Assembly: GCF_014201335.1 (NCBI RefSeq)
Contig: NZ_JACHEB010000001.1
Location: 1 to 64,000 of the forward strand
From: Tunturiibacter gelidiferens
GTDB taxonomy: Bacteria; Acidobacteriota; Terriglobia; Terriglobales; Acidobacteriaceae
Reading direction: 5' to 3'
DNA length: 64,000 nt
Below are positions 1-9,324 of this stretch, one piece after another. Every line of letters starts with the position of its first letter. Position 1 is the first letter of the stretch. A program made the translations under genes and the position numbers. The notes beneath the pieces are model-generated. The model was not told the origin of the DNA. It did not search any database and worked only from the letters and a program-made list of their open reading frames with translations.

Positions 1-91
1 CCGCCGTCAGCGTCGTCTTGCCATGATCGATGTGCCCGATCGTCCCGATGTTTACGTGCGGCTTTGACCGGTCAAACTTTTCCTTGCCCAT
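1..91 (-). CDS. tuf: Elongation factor Tu, N-terminal fragment (cut by window edge)
   Basis: Only the first 30 codons are present; the gene runs off the left edge. They begin [20 protein letters not shown] and continue into the GTP-binding P-loop GHIDHGKT at residues 19-26, which is diagnostic for EF-Tu, the GTPase that delivers aminoacyl-tRNA to the ribosome. A GGAGAG ribosome binding site lies just upstream of the ATG. The gene is the last visible member of the str operon, 65 bases after the fusA stop codon, in the usual order rpsL-rpsG-fusA-tuf. Identification is secure despite the truncation; nothing can be said about the GTPase core beyond the P-loop. Confidence 0.97.
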   Translation of the reverse strand, partial: MGKEKFDRSKPHVNIGTIGHIDHGKTTLTA

Positions 92-156
92 GACTCTCTC
101 CGTATTTCCTGCGTCTCGTTGACTTCTAAATTCGTGCGAAGACTAACGCCTCGCGA

Positions 157-2256
157 TTATTTTGCGTTTGCTTCTTTGCCCTGCACCTTGGCAATGATCT
201 CTTCCGAGACCGAGCGAGGCGCTTCTTCGTACTGCTTGAACTGCATCGAGTAGTTCGCACGGCCCTGCGTGGACGACCGCATATGAGTGGCATAACCAAA
301 CATCGTGCTCAGAGGAACGGTGGCCTTGATTGCCTGCGTACCACCGACCATCTCCATACCTTCGATACGGCCACGACGGCTGTTAAGATCGCCGATGATC
401 GTACCCATGTACTCTTCGGGAACGGTCACTTCAACCGACATCACCGGCTCCAGCAGAACAGGCTTTGCCTTGCGGGCGGCTTCCTTGAAGGCCATTGAAC
501 CGGCGATCTTGAATGCCATTTCGTTTGAATCGACATCGTGATAGCTACCGTCGTAAAGCGAAACCTTAACGTCCACCATCTCGTAGCCGGCCAGAATGCC
601 GCGCTGCATCGCGTCTTGAATTCCCTGATCGATCGGCTTGACGTACTCCTTCGGAATAGCGCCACCCTTCGTATCGTTGGTGAACTCATAACCCTTACCC
701 GGCTCGTTGGGCGAGATCCGGATCTTGCAATGGCCGTAGTTACCAGAACCACCGGTCTGACGAATGTACTTGCCTTCAGCGTCAGAGTTCGCGCGAATGG
801 TCTCGCGGTAGTTCACCTGGGGCTTACCAACATTGGCTTCGACCTTGTACTCACGCATCATGCGATCGACGATGATCTCAAGGTGTAGCTCGCCCATACC
901 GGCGATGATCGTCTGGCCAGAATCGATGTCCGTGCGAACACGGAAGGTTGGATCTTCCTGCGCCAGCTTGGCAAGCGCCATACCCATCTTTTCCTGGTCA
1001 GCCTTCGTCTTCGGCTCGACAGCGACCTCGATAACAGGCGCCGGGAAGTCGATCGACTCAAGCACTACAGGATACTTATCCGTGGTGATCGTGTCGCCGG
1101 TAACAAGATTCTTCAAACCAACCGCAGCGCAGATATCGCCCGCGAGGATCTCAGTGATCTCTTCACGCTTGTTGGCGTGCATCTTCAACAGACGGCCAAT
1201 ACGCTCCGTCTTGCCCGTCCGCGGATTCAACACCGAGTCGCCGGTCTTCAACTGACCCGAGTAGACGCGGATGAAGATCAGCTGACCAACGAACGGGTCG
1301 GTCATGATCTTGAAACCAAGCGCCGAGAACGGCTCGTTATCATCAGCCTTGCGGATAACCTCTTCTTCCATGTTGTCGGGGTTGTGACCGATCATGGGAG
1401 GAATATCGAGCGGGCTAGGCAGGTAGTCGACAACTGCATCGAGCAGCGTCTGCACGCCCTTGTTCTTGAACGAAGAACCGCAGAGGACCGGGAAGATGTT
1501 CATCGCGATGGTCGCCTTGCGGATACCAGCCTTAAGCTGTGCCTCGGTCGGCTCCATACCTTCGAGATAAAGATGCATGATCTCATCATCAGAATCGGAG
1601 ACAGCCTCGATCAGGGACGCACGCGCAGTCTTGGCCTTATCGAGCAGGTCGGCAGGAATCTCTTCTACCGAGTACTCTGCGCCCATGGTCTCGTCGTGCC
1701 AGTAGATCGCCTTCATTGTGACGAGATCGACAACGCCAAGGAACTTCGCCTCGGCGCCAATCTGAATGTTGATCGGTACCGCACGCGCGCCCAAACGATC
1801 AACGATCGTTGAAGTCGCGTAAACAGCGTCCGCGCCGGCCTTGTCCATCTTGTTGATGAAGCAGATCCGGGGAACCTTATACTTGTCAGCTTGACGCCAG
1901 ACAGTCTCAGACTGAGGCTGCACACCAGCAACCGCGTCAAAGCAGGCAACCGCACCATCAAGCACACGGAGCGACCGCTCCACCTCGGCCGTGAAGTCCA
2001 CGTGGCCAGGCGTGTCGATGATGTTGATGCGGATGTTCTTCCAGGTGCAGGTCGTCGCCGCGGAGGTAATCGTAATTCCGCGCTCCTGCTCCTGCTCCAT
2101 CCAATCCATGGTCGCAGTTCCCTCGTGCACTTCTCCGATACGATGCGTGATGCCCGTATAGAAGAGAATGCGCTCGGTCGTCGTCGTCTTGCCGGCGTCG
2201 ATGTGCGCCATGATACCGATGTTCCGGCAACGATTCAGAGGTGTAGTGCGTGCCAC
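157..2256 (-). CDS. fusA: Elongation factor G
   Basis: This is the ribosomal translocase GTPase, 699 residues, the normal length for bacterial EF-G. The P-loop AHIDAGKT is at residues 17-24, followed by the G3 motif DTPGHVDF and the G4 motif NKMDKAGA; the C-terminal part carries the conserved GDLNSRRG stretch of domain V. Translation starts at a GTG codon, with a purine-rich GAGAGA upstream. It sits between rpsG and tuf in the str operon, with only 82 bases to rpsG, so it is presumably co-transcribed from the rpsL side. It looks like a complete housekeeping EF-G, with no sign of being a second EF-G paralogue. Confidence 0.98.
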   Translation of the reverse strand: MARTTPLNRCRNIGIMAHIDAGKTTTTERILFYTGITHRIGEVHEGTATMDWMEQEQERGITITSAATTCTWKNIRINIIDTPGHVDFTAEVERSLRVLDGAVACFDAVAGVQPQSETVWRQADKYKVPRICFINKMDKAGADAVYATSTIVDRLGARAVPINIQIGAEAKFLGVVDLVTMKAIYWHDETMGAEYSVEEIPADLLDKAKTARASLIEAVSDSDDEIMHLYLEGMEPTEAQLKAGIRKATIAMNIFPVLCGSSFKNKGVQTLLDAVVDYLPSPLDIPPMIGHNPDNMEEEVIRKADDNEPFSALGFKIMTDPFVGQLIFIRVYSGQLKTGDSVLNPRTGKTERIGRLLKMHANKREEITEILAGDICAAVGLKNLVTGDTITTDKYPVVLESIDFPAPVIEVAVEPKTKADQEKMGMALAKLAQEDPTFRVRTDIDSGQTIIAGMGELHLEIIVDRMMREYKVEANVGKPQVNYRETIRANSDAEGKYIRQTGGSGNYGHCKIRISPNEPGKGYEFTNDTKGGAIPKEYVKPIDQGIQDAMQRGILAGYEMVDVKVSLYDGSYHDVDSNEMAFKIAGSMAFKEAARKAKPVLLEPVMSVEVTVPEEYMGTIIGDLNSRRGRIEGMEMVGGTQAIKATVPLSTMFGYATHMRSSTQGRANYSMQFKQYEEAPRSVSEEIIAKVQGKEANAK

Positions 2257-2338
2257 GATCTATCTCTCATCTGCGAGCATCTGCTCGCGGTAATAACTGC
2301 GTGAACCTAAAATCCTAAGGACGCTGCTGGAGAACTAA

Positions 2339-2809
2339 CTACCAGCGGTAGTGCGCGAAAGCCTTGTTGGCTTCGGCCATACGGTGGACGTCTTCCTTCT
2401 TCTTCATCGCGGCGCCACGGCCATTGGCTGCATCGAGCAACTCAGCGGTGAGCTTCTCAACCATGCCCTTCTCGCCACGCGCGCGGCCGTAGGTCACAAG
2501 CCAACGGATAGCGAGCGAAGTTCGGCGCTCCGGCAGAACTTCGATCGGTACCTGGTAGTTCGCACCACCAACACGGCGGCTCTTGACTTCGAGAAGCGGC
2601 TTGCAATTCTCGATCGCCTTCTTGAACAGCTTGAGGGCTTCGTCGCCACCCTTCTGCTCAAGGTTGGTCATGGCGGTGTAGAAGATGCCCTGCGCGGTCG
2701 ACTTCTTGCCGCCCCACATCATCGAGTTAACAAACTTCGTGACCAGCGTCGAGTTATAGACCGGATCTGCAGCAACTTCACGCTTTGCGATGTAACCTTT
2801 TCTCGGCAT
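2339..2809 (-). CDS. rpsG: 30S ribosomal protein S7
   Basis: A 156-residue primary 16S rRNA-binding protein that nucleates assembly of the small-subunit head. It starts [12 protein letters not shown] and contains the conserved stretches [29 protein letters not shown] and [17 protein letters not shown], and ends in FAHYRW. Length and sequence are typical. The ATG is preceded by AGAAGAG. It is the second gene of the str operon, 111 bases after rpsL and 82 bases before fusA. In other bacteria S7 can repress this operon by binding its mRNA; no such site was identified here. Confidence 0.98.
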   Translation of the reverse strand: MPRKGYIAKREVAADPVYNSTLVTKFVNSMMWGGKKSTAQGIFYTAMTNLEQKGGDEALKLFKKAIENCKPLLEVKSRRVGGANYQVPIEVLPERRTSLAIRWLVTYGRARGEKGMVEKLTAELLDAANGRGAAMKKKEDVHRMAEANKAFAHYRW

Positions 2810-2920
2810 TGCTTTCTCTTCTCGTCTTCCTTCAGGACCGTAGAACTCTCAAGCCCTGAACCTGATTGATGCGACCAGCCGATTTCACTCAGCCAGCCGG
2901 GTTGATCTCAAAACTACAAA

Positions 2921-3307
2921 CTATTTCGCAGCTGCTGCCTTCGGACGCTTCGCGCCGTACTTCGAGCGGCTCTGCTTGCGGTTGGCCACGCCGACCGAGT
3001 CGAGCGTGCCGCGAACCACGTGATACCGGACGCCCGGCAGGTCCTTCACACGGCCGCCGCGGATCAGCACAATCGAGTGCTCCTGCAGGTTGTGGCCGAT
3101 GCCCGGGATATAAGTCGTAACTTCAATCCCGTTGGTGAGGCGAACACGCGCAACCTTCCGGAGAGCCGAGTTCGGCTTCTTGGGGGTCTGAGTGTAAACG
3201 CGGGTGCAGACGCCACGACGCTGGGGCGAACCCTGGAGCGCGGGACTGGCGGTCTTATAACGAGTGGGCGTGCGGCCCTGCTTGACGAGCTGATGGAACG
3301 TAGGCAC
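2921..3307 (-). CDS. rpsL: 30S ribosomal protein S12
   Basis: A 128-residue decoding-centre protein with the conserved core [15 protein letters not shown] and [10 protein letters not shown]. Lys43 and Lys88 (E. coli numbering with Met) are both present, so no classical streptomycin-resistance substitution is visible at these positions. The start codon is GTG, preceded by a strong AAGGAG. It is the first gene of the str operon; a terminator-like hairpin lies about 100 bases upstream of it. Confidence 0.98.
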   Translation of the reverse strand: MPTFHQLVKQGRTPTRYKTASPALQGSPQRRGVCTRVYTQTPKKPNSALRKVARVRLTNGIEVTTYIPGIGHNLQEHSIVLIRGGRVKDLPGVRYHVVRGTLDSVGVANRKQSRSKYGAKRPKAAAAK

Positions 3308-3410
3308 TAGAACTCCTTGTTAATGCGCGCGAAACATGACAACCAAACTTATGTGAGACGCACAGGTAGGATTCAAGCTTCGCCTTTTGCGGTACAAGCC
3401 CCGTACACGC

Positions 3411-3437
3411 AAAAAAGTGAGAACGCTGAAGCGTCTC
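3411..3437 (-). terminator. Terminator-like hairpin in the leader of the str operon
   Basis: On the minus strand this reads as a stem of GAGA-CGCT, loop TC, and AGCG-T-TCTC (one bulged T), followed by ACTTTTTTG. That is the form of a Rho-independent terminator. It lies about 100 bases upstream of rpsL and points into the operon, and the only gene beyond it is divergent. It therefore cannot end an obvious upstream gene, and an attenuator in the leader is the more likely role. No competing antiterminator fold was worked out. Confidence 0.45.
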
Positions 3438-3951
3438 TGACGAAGATCTTCCCTGCTGCGTCTGTAAACCGGTACAACAAACCAGACGTAAACAGTCGAC
3501 GGTGGCCGAGCGCCTTTCCTTAACTTTCAAAGGATGAGCCGACTCCGTTTCGCTGTCCCGGCCCGCATAGCCCATCCAGGGTGGAGGGTGTCGCAGGCAC
3601 GATTGCGATAGGCCGCAGACGAATGACATTCAGATCCGATGAATCAAACGAATCACTGACCGGGAATGTCCTGCGGTGAATCTCTTGTATCCAGTATAGC
3701 GCAATCATCCTCAACCCGTCTTGCGACAGGAAGCGAACCTAAGATCACGTGGGTTTTTCTCCACCCATCCGTGCGTCGAGCTTCCCCTACGACACGGTCC
3801 GGATACTCGCGGAACCTTTTTACAATATCAATATGGCGGCAAAACGTCAAATTTTTCGCCACTTTTCCCACCAAAAACGCCGATTGCACATCTCAGGATG
3901 CAGCCGTCGCCCTCATGACAAAAGAGCATGCCTCCATGCTAGGCTTTTCGA
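3438..3951. other. Intergenic region between divergent rpsL and S9 peptidase
   Basis: About 640 bases separate the two divergent genes (3308-3951); this is the part beyond the hairpin. Short open frames occur on both strands, but none has a ribosome binding site plus recognisable protein features. It must hold the promoters of the str operon and of the peptidase. A TATACT on the minus strand at 3693-3698 could be a -10 element, but no good -35 lies at the right distance, so I do not call a promoter. Confidence 0.4.
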
Positions 3952-6024
3952 ATGGCTTTGGCAGATTTCCGTACGTGTTCCCCCTCCTTTCATTTCATCG
4001 CCTTCACTGCGGTCCTTCTCCTTGGACCCATCTCCGCAGCGCAGGCTGAGTCCGATGCGGCCACCGCGCCGAAAGACCCGCGGATCGGATCACTCATCGA
4101 GACACTTGGCCAAACGAAGATCCCCAGCGAGGCAGCTATCTCGCCCGACGGCGCGACGGTAGCCTGGTCAGTTCGATCGCACGGAAGTACTCAAATTCAT
4201 CTCTCCGATGTAGCGAATCCGGATCCCGCCAAGGAAAAAATCGTAAGTACCGGATCGGGAGCAACCGACTGCAGCAGTTCGAATCCGAAGTGGTCGCCAG
4301 ACGGAGAATCGCTCACATTCGTCTCCGGCTGCACAGCCAAAACCGACGCGAAGGGACAGGATCAGGTCTTTCTCTGGTCGAAGAGCACCGGCGAATCAAA
4401 ACAGTTGACCCATCTCACAGGCAACATCGACTCTCTCGCGTGGTCCCATGACGGAAAGTCCATCGGATTCCTCTTTGTCGAAAACGCCACGCGCAGTGCG
4501 GGAGCTCTCGCCGCCATGAAGCCCTGGTCCGGAGTAATCGGCGAAGATGGAGTCGAGATTCAGCGAGTCGGAGTCGTCCAGGTCGCAACCGGCGACTTCG
4601 CACAGGTGACGCCGGCAAATCTGCACGTCTACGAATTCAACTGGTCCCCCGACTCGAAAAGCCTTGCCTTCGTAGCAGCAAATCCCCCAGGCGAAAACAA
4701 CTGGTGGGTCGCCCAACTCTACACCGAAGATCTAGCCACCGGCCAGCCCAAATCCATCCTCGACACCTCGAAGATCTCCGGCTCCCTCCACGGCCTCCAG
4801 ATCGCCGTGCCCCGCTGGTCGCCGAACGGCAAGCAAATCGCCTTTATCGGCGGCATCATGAGCGACCAGGGATCAACTGGCGGCGACCTCTACCTCATCC
4901 CCTCCACAGGAGGCGAACCGAAGGACGTAACGCCGGGACGTAACGCGTCGGTCGCCTACTTCGGCTGGGCCGGGCCGGAGATTATCGCCATAGCGGAACA
5001 CGTCGGCGGCAGCAGCCATCTCGTCGCTCTCGACCTCGCCACCGGCAAAGATATTCCCCAAACCAGCGTGACCTTCCCCGAGTCAATCGGCGCCGGCGAC
5101 CTGGTCATGAGCGTCTCTCTCTCCCACGAACACACCATCGCGCTGATTCGCAGTTCCTTCGAGCGTGCCCCCGAAGTATGGGCTGGCCCGCTTCACGACC
5201 TCAAGCAGATCACCCACCTCAACGACGACCTCAAACCCACATGGGGCAAGACCGAAAACATCGAGTGGACCAACGGAGGATTCAAAGTTCAAGGCTGGCT
5301 GCTTTACCCTGCGAACTATGACCCTGCGAAGAAATATCCTCTCCTTGTAAGCGTCCACGGTGGACCTTCAGCTGCCGTTACCCCCCGCTGGCCCGGTGTC
5401 GGCTACGGCGGCGTGCCGTTCTCAGCCCTCGGATACTTCGTCTTCATGCCGAACCCGCGCGGAAGCTACGGCCAGGGAGAAAAATTCACCCAAGCCAACG
5501 TCAAGGACTTCGGCTACGGCGACCTCCACGACATCCTCGCCGGCATGGACGTCCTCGAAAAGCGCTTCCCCATCGACAAAAATCGTGAAGGCCTCACCGG
5601 CTGGAGCTACGGTGGCTTCATGACCATGTTCGGCGTCACGCAAACCAATCGCTTCCGAGCTGCAGTCGCCGGAGCAGGTATCAGCGACTGGAAGAGCTAC
5701 TACGGAGAAAACTCCATCGACCAGTGGATGGTGCCGTTCTTCGGCAAAACCGTCTATGACGATGCGGACGTCTACGCCAAGAGCTCGGCGATCGAGTACA
5801 TCAAGAAAGTAAAGACCCCAACCTTGGTCGTCGTAGGGGATCGCGACGGCGAGTGCCCCGCTCCGCAGAGCTTCGAGTTCTGGCATGCGCTCCGTGCCGA
5901 AGGCGTGAAGACGCAGTTAGTGATATACCCGAACGAGGGACACGCGTTCCGCGATCCCGCCCACCGGCGAGACGTTCTCGAGCGCGCTCTGAACTGGTTC
6001 GAGACAGAGATGCCCGCAAACTAG
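3952..6024 (+). CDS. Secreted S9-family serine peptidase (acylaminoacyl/dipeptidyl peptidase type)
   Basis: A 690-residue protein with an N-terminal signal sequence (hydrophobic stretch about 10-31, ending near AQA). A WD40-like TolB/PD40 beta-propeller with repeated SPDG/SPDSK motifs spans about residues 55-410. The C-terminal alpha/beta-hydrolase carries the nucleophile Ser552 in GWSYGG, the probable catalytic Asp632 in GDRDGECP and His664 in NEGHAF. The fold matches prolyl-oligopeptidase family S9, enzymes that release small peptides or amino acids from oligopeptides; the exact subfamily is not certain. An in-frame stop just upstream fixes the start at or after 3952. It stands alone, divergent from the str operon. 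A periplasmic nutrient-peptide role is inferred. Confidence 0.92.
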   Translation: MALADFRTCSPSFHFIAFTAVLLLGPISAAQAESDAATAPKDPRIGSLIETLGQTKIPSEAAISPDGATVAWSVRSHGSTQIHLSDVANPDPAKEKIVSTGSGATDCSSSNPKWSPDGESLTFVSGCTAKTDAKGQDQVFLWSKSTGESKQLTHLTGNIDSLAWSHDGKSIGFLFVENATRSAGALAAMKPWSGVIGEDGVEIQRVGVVQVATGDFAQVTPANLHVYEFNWSPDSKSLAFVAANPPGENNWWVAQLYTEDLATGQPKSILDTSKISGSLHGLQIAVPRWSPNGKQIAFIGGIMSDQGSTGGDLYLIPSTGGEPKDVTPGRNASVAYFGWAGPEIIAIAEHVGGSSHLVALDLATGKDIPQTSVTFPESIGAGDLVMSVSLSHEHTIALIRSSFERAPEVWAGPLHDLKQITHLNDDLKPTWGKTENIEWTNGGFKVQGWLLYPANYDPAKKYPLLVSVHGGPSAAVTPRWPGVGYGGVPFSALGYFVFMPNPRGSYGQGEKFTQANVKDFGYGDLHDILAGMDVLEKRFPIDKNREGLTGWSYGGFMTMFGVTQTNRFRAAVAGAGISDWKSYYGENSIDQWMVPFFGKTVYDDADVYAKSSAIEYIKKVKTPTLVVVGDRDGECPAPQSFEFWHALRAEGVKTQLVIYPNEGHAFRDPAHRRDVLERALNWFETEMPAN

Positions 6025-6042
6025 ACGGGCCATCTCCAAGCC

Positions 6043-6081
6043 TCGCTCCCTTCAACGATTTTTTTTTGCGGAAGGGAGCGA
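6043..6081. other. 11-bp perfect inverted repeat with a T9 loop after the S9 peptidase
   Basis: The arms TCGCTCCCTTC (6043-6053) and GAAGGGAGCGA (6071-6081) are perfectly complementary around a 17-base loop that contains nine consecutive T. It lies about 20 bases after the peptidase stop. The T-run is inside the loop, not after the stem, so it is not a canonical Rho-independent terminator. A transcript-end or mRNA-stability role is possible but unproven. Confidence 0.35.
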
Positions 6082-6245
6082 CCTTCCCACGATGCGAAAT
6101 GATTGGTTGGATCGTCCAATCAGCGTTCACTATTAGGCCCGGACGATTTGCTTCCGGTCTGTGCAGCTTTTACACTATGGGTTCAGCTATCCAGCGGTTG
6201 CGGTGTGACCGTTCAGCTTGAGTTCTGGTTGGACGGGGAGGTTCA

Positions 6246-8699
6246 ATGCGTCGGTTTGTCACGGTAGTCTTTCTTCTGTTTTTCACGATTCCTTTTGGCG
6301 TCTCAATAGCAGGCTGTTCCAAAAAATCAGCCACCGTCTTCTGCAACGGCGGAGACACCGGCCCTGCCGTAGGTCAGGTGTCGAACATCACACTACAGCC
6401 GAAGATCTTCGGCGTCTCGCTGAACTTCGCGCAGATCGGTCAGGTCACCGCACCGACCGCAATCGACTGCAAACAGACTGCCGTAACGGTGTCCAGCTAT
6501 ACCTACTCCACCTTCCTCCCGAACGGCCAGCCGGACATGACAATCGCCGATGTGCAGCCCACCACCGGCCGTCTCTGCGCAGGAACCTGGAACAGGAACA
6601 CCGGCGGCGGCATTGCCGACTTCACTACCTGCAACCCCACCAATAAATCCGGCACCGTCTACGTCATTGCCAATGGTGGCGGAGTCAGCAGCAATCCCCT
6701 TCCTATCTTCGTTCACCCCGTCGTCACCAACGTCACTCTCGGTCCACTCTCAACAGACTGCGTCAACGATCCTGCTACCAACTGCAGCCCCGCAGCATTT
6801 GACACGCAGGCCTCCACCTGCGCACAAACCACCAATGGAAACGGCTGCTGCGCCGTACCGGTTCCGACAACCGCCACTGCAGCCGCTGAAACCGGTTGTG
6901 TCTCCCAATCCGTCACCAGCCAGCTCGCTGCCAGGGTGGTGGCCGGAAACGGCGCGAATATCAGTTGCCAAGTCGGCCATCTCTCCTACGCCCCGCAGAC
7001 CGCTACCGTTGTCACCATCGACGAGAACGGCGTCGCGACCGCGCAGCAACCAGGTTCGACTGTCATCACCGCAAATATCTCGAACGCAGGAAGCTCCGCA
7101 GGATTCTTTTCCACCTGCCCTCCCATTTCGATCCAACTCACCGCACCTGTTGGGACCACACCTTCCAACAGCGTCATCGTCAATCCCAACAACGTTCAGC
7201 CGATTAACATTGTAGCGATAGACAAAAATAATACGATCCTCACCGGCCTCACCCTCAACTTCGAATCCACCACTCCCACCACGATTCCCGCTGCTTCAGC
7301 CGCCTCGGTGACCCCCATCTTCCCCGGCGCAGCTGCCATCACTGCCGTCTGCCAGCCTCCCACCTGCAATCCTGCCCCATTCAATCAGATTGGCCTCTTC
7401 GGCAACGGAAAACCAATCACCTCGAATCCTGTTCTCGTGACAGCGCCAGGCACCAACAGCACCAATCTCTACATTGCAAGCACCAACTCGTTTTATCTGG
7501 TGCCGGTAGATTTCACGCAGCCTCAGCTCGGAAGCCCGATTCGCCTGCCCTATCAGCCCAACTCGATGGTCATCAGTGACGACGGGAGCACCGTCTACAT
7601 GGGGAGCTCCTTCGAGTTGATGACCTTCGCTACCGCGACCAACAGCTTAAGCGCTCAGGACACGACCGTACCCGGCTCTGTACTCGCAATCTCCCCCGAC
7701 GGTACAACCCTCGTCATCACCGATCCGATTCGCCAGTTCGTCTACCTCTACACCCCGAGCAACGGCACTATCCAGACCCAATACGGCGGCGTTGGCACCC
7801 ACGCCGTCTTCTCGCCCGACAGCACCACCGTCTACATCACCCTCGGCAACTACGACGCTTCGACCGGCGTCACCACCCCGAACAATCAGCTCCTCGTTCA
7901 CTCCACCTTCACCGGCTGGTACCAGACGCAAACAACGCTGCCCAACTCGACTACACCGGTAAATACGACCGACGTCGCCATCGGGGTTCCAAGCGTTGGG
8001 GCTTTCTTCGGCGGCAGCAACACCACGGCCCGCTCCTACTGCCCGGTGGCGACGATAGTAGGCTTGCCGGCCACCACCGATTCGACTACTACCAACATCT
8101 TCTACCCGGATGCCGCTGTGCTCGGCCCACAAACAGACCGAATTGCCACTACAAACGACGGTCAGCACGTCCTGGGCGCGACTGTCACACCAACTCCAAC
8201 CTTCACCGACCTCTCGACGGCGCCGGGGCTGCCGGACAACGAATGCAACGAAACCAACTCGACGACAGGCCTCACCAAGCCGCAAACGTTTTCAACCAGC
8301 ACCGCCTTCACTGGGCCACTCCCCGGTATCACCGCCACGGCGATCACCGGCATCTTGCCTACCTCTGACTCGAAGATCGCCTTCGTAACCTATCTAGGCA
8401 GCGGAGCCGTCGTGCCGACCTACAGCCCGCAGGCCACCGGCGCCGGAACTCTTGGCAGCATTCCGCTATCGACCGCGCTGGGTACACCCATCGCACCGGT
8501 CGCTGGCGTCGTCAGTGCCGACAACCAGACCTTCTTCGCGGGCACATCAGGTGACAACGCCGTCCACCTCATCACCAAACAGACCGACGGCACCTACAAG
8601 GACACCACGACTCCGATCGCGCCGAAGCTACCCGACGCGAACGGAAACATCGTCGCTCCGAACCTCCTGGTACAGAAGCCCCGGAAGGCTACTTCCTAG
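6246..8699 (+). CDS. Large secreted lipoprotein with Ig-like and beta-propeller regions
   Basis: An 817-residue protein beginning with a lipoprotein signal peptide; the lipobox SIAGC places the lipidated cysteine at residue 24. A GGGGAGG ribosome binding site precedes the ATG. Residues about 40-400 are Thr/Val/Pro-rich, Ig-like, with many cysteines (for example VSITP-type strands and CQPPTCNP). Residues about 405-800 look like a YVTN/NHL-type beta-propeller, with repeats such as VISDDGSTVYMG and AISPDGTTLVITD. No catalytic motif was seen. Such multidomain lipoproteins are frequent in Acidobacteria; surface display or adhesion is a guess only. It is followed immediately by the dispersed inverted repeat. 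Confidence 0.8.
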   Translation: MRRFVTVVFLLFFTIPFGVSIAGCSKKSATVFCNGGDTGPAVGQVSNITLQPKIFGVSLNFAQIGQVTAPTAIDCKQTAVTVSSYTYSTFLPNGQPDMTIADVQPTTGRLCAGTWNRNTGGGIADFTTCNPTNKSGTVYVIANGGGVSSNPLPIFVHPVVTNVTLGPLSTDCVNDPATNCSPAAFDTQASTCAQTTNGNGCCAVPVPTTATAAAETGCVSQSVTSQLAARVVAGNGANISCQVGHLSYAPQTATVVTIDENGVATAQQPGSTVITANISNAGSSAGFFSTCPPISIQLTAPVGTTPSNSVIVNPNNVQPINIVAIDKNNTILTGLTLNFESTTPTTIPAASAASVTPIFPGAAAITAVCQPPTCNPAPFNQIGLFGNGKPITSNPVLVTAPGTNSTNLYIASTNSFYLVPVDFTQPQLGSPIRLPYQPNSMVISDDGSTVYMGSSFELMTFATATNSLSAQDTTVPGSVLAISPDGTTLVITDPIRQFVYLYTPSNGTIQTQYGGVGTHAVFSPDSTTVYITLGNYDASTGVTTPNNQLLVHSTFTGWYQTQTTLPNSTTPVNTTDVAIGVPSVGAFFGGSNTTARSYCPVATIVGLPATTDSTTTNIFYPDAAVLGPQTDRIATTNDGQHVLGATVTPTPTFTDLSTAPGLPDNECNETNSTTGLTKPQTFSTSTAFTGPLPGITATAITGILPTSDSKIAFVTYLGSGAVVPTYSPQATGAGTLGSIPLSTALGTPIAPVAGVVSADNQTFFAGTSGDNAVHLITKQTDGTYKDTTTPIAPKLPDANGNIVAPNLLVQKPRKATS

Positions 8700-8704
8700 A
8701 ATAG

Positions 8705-8894
8705 GTCCTGCCGGACGGGTACCCTGCGCGAGCAGCGGTCACTTCGCGACTCGTGATTGCTTAGCAGGGTGCTCCCGTCGGTCGCCAGCAAAGATCCGCG
8801 CCGACCAACGGGAGGGCTAACGGTTCATCCAGCCAAGACCGGTACACAAGCCACGAAGTGACCGCCGCCCGCGCAGGGCGCCCGTCCGGCAGGA
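8705..8894. repeat. Two head-to-head copies of a dispersed structured repeat (long imperfect palindrome)
   Basis: The left arm (8705-8786) reads GTCCTGCCGGACGGG, then GGTCACTTCGCGAC, GTGATTGCTTAGC and GTGCTCCCGTCGGTCGC. The right arm (8803-8894) is its near reverse complement. Related single copies are at 13347-13402 and 59997-60080. In the right arm, read on the minus strand, the variable hairpin is GCGCCC-TGCGC-GGGCGGC; the left arm has a decayed version. It fills the gap between the convergent lipoprotein and nusB genes, so a bidirectional terminator or REP-like function is possible. Confidence 0.85.
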
Positions 8895-8901
8895 CACCGT
8901 C

Positions 8902-9324
8902 TCAGGCAAGCCGTGTCTTCAGCACATCCCGCGCAATCGCATCTAGAACGCCATTGAGGAAGTGAATTGACTCAGGCGCAGCAAACCGCCGTCCAATCTC
9001 CAGCGTCTCGTTGATGATGATCGCAGCAGGCGTATTGGGAAATCCCAGCATCTCAGCGACCGCAGCCCTCAACAGATTTCGGTCAACCACCGGCATCCGC
9101 TCCAAACGCCAGTTCTGCGCATGCGCCTCAATCAGCTTGTCGATCTCCTCATCGCGAGTCGTAGCGATACGATAAAGATCTTCCGCAAATCCCCGCGTCT
9201 CGGCGTCCACATCTTCCACCGAGGCCCAGAAGAGCTTTTGCACTTGCTCAGGCGCCTGCTTGCCCAAGTCCCCCTGAAATAACATCTGCATCGTAAGTTC
9301 ACGCGACTTCCGGCGGGTGCCCAT
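8902..9324 (-). CDS. nusB: Transcription antitermination protein NusB
   Basis: A 140-residue all-helical NusB protein (begins MGTRRKSRELTMQMLFQGDL). It carries the family patterns RRKSRELTMQ and LLRAAVAEML, and the C-terminal FLNGVLDAIARD. With NusE/S10 it binds boxA RNA in rRNA leaders to prevent premature termination. Its ATG overlaps the stop of the upstream ribH by one base (TAATG), so translation is probably coupled. The ribH-nusB pairing is common in bacteria. The gene ends right beside the structured repeat at 8705-8894. Confidence 0.95.
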   Translation of the reverse strand: MGTRRKSRELTMQMLFQGDLGKQAPEQVQKLFWASVEDVDAETRGFAEDLYRIATTRDEEIDKLIEAHAQNWRLERMPVVDRNLLRAAVAEMLGFPNTPAAIIINETLEIGRRFAAPESIHFLNGVLDAIARDVLKTRLA

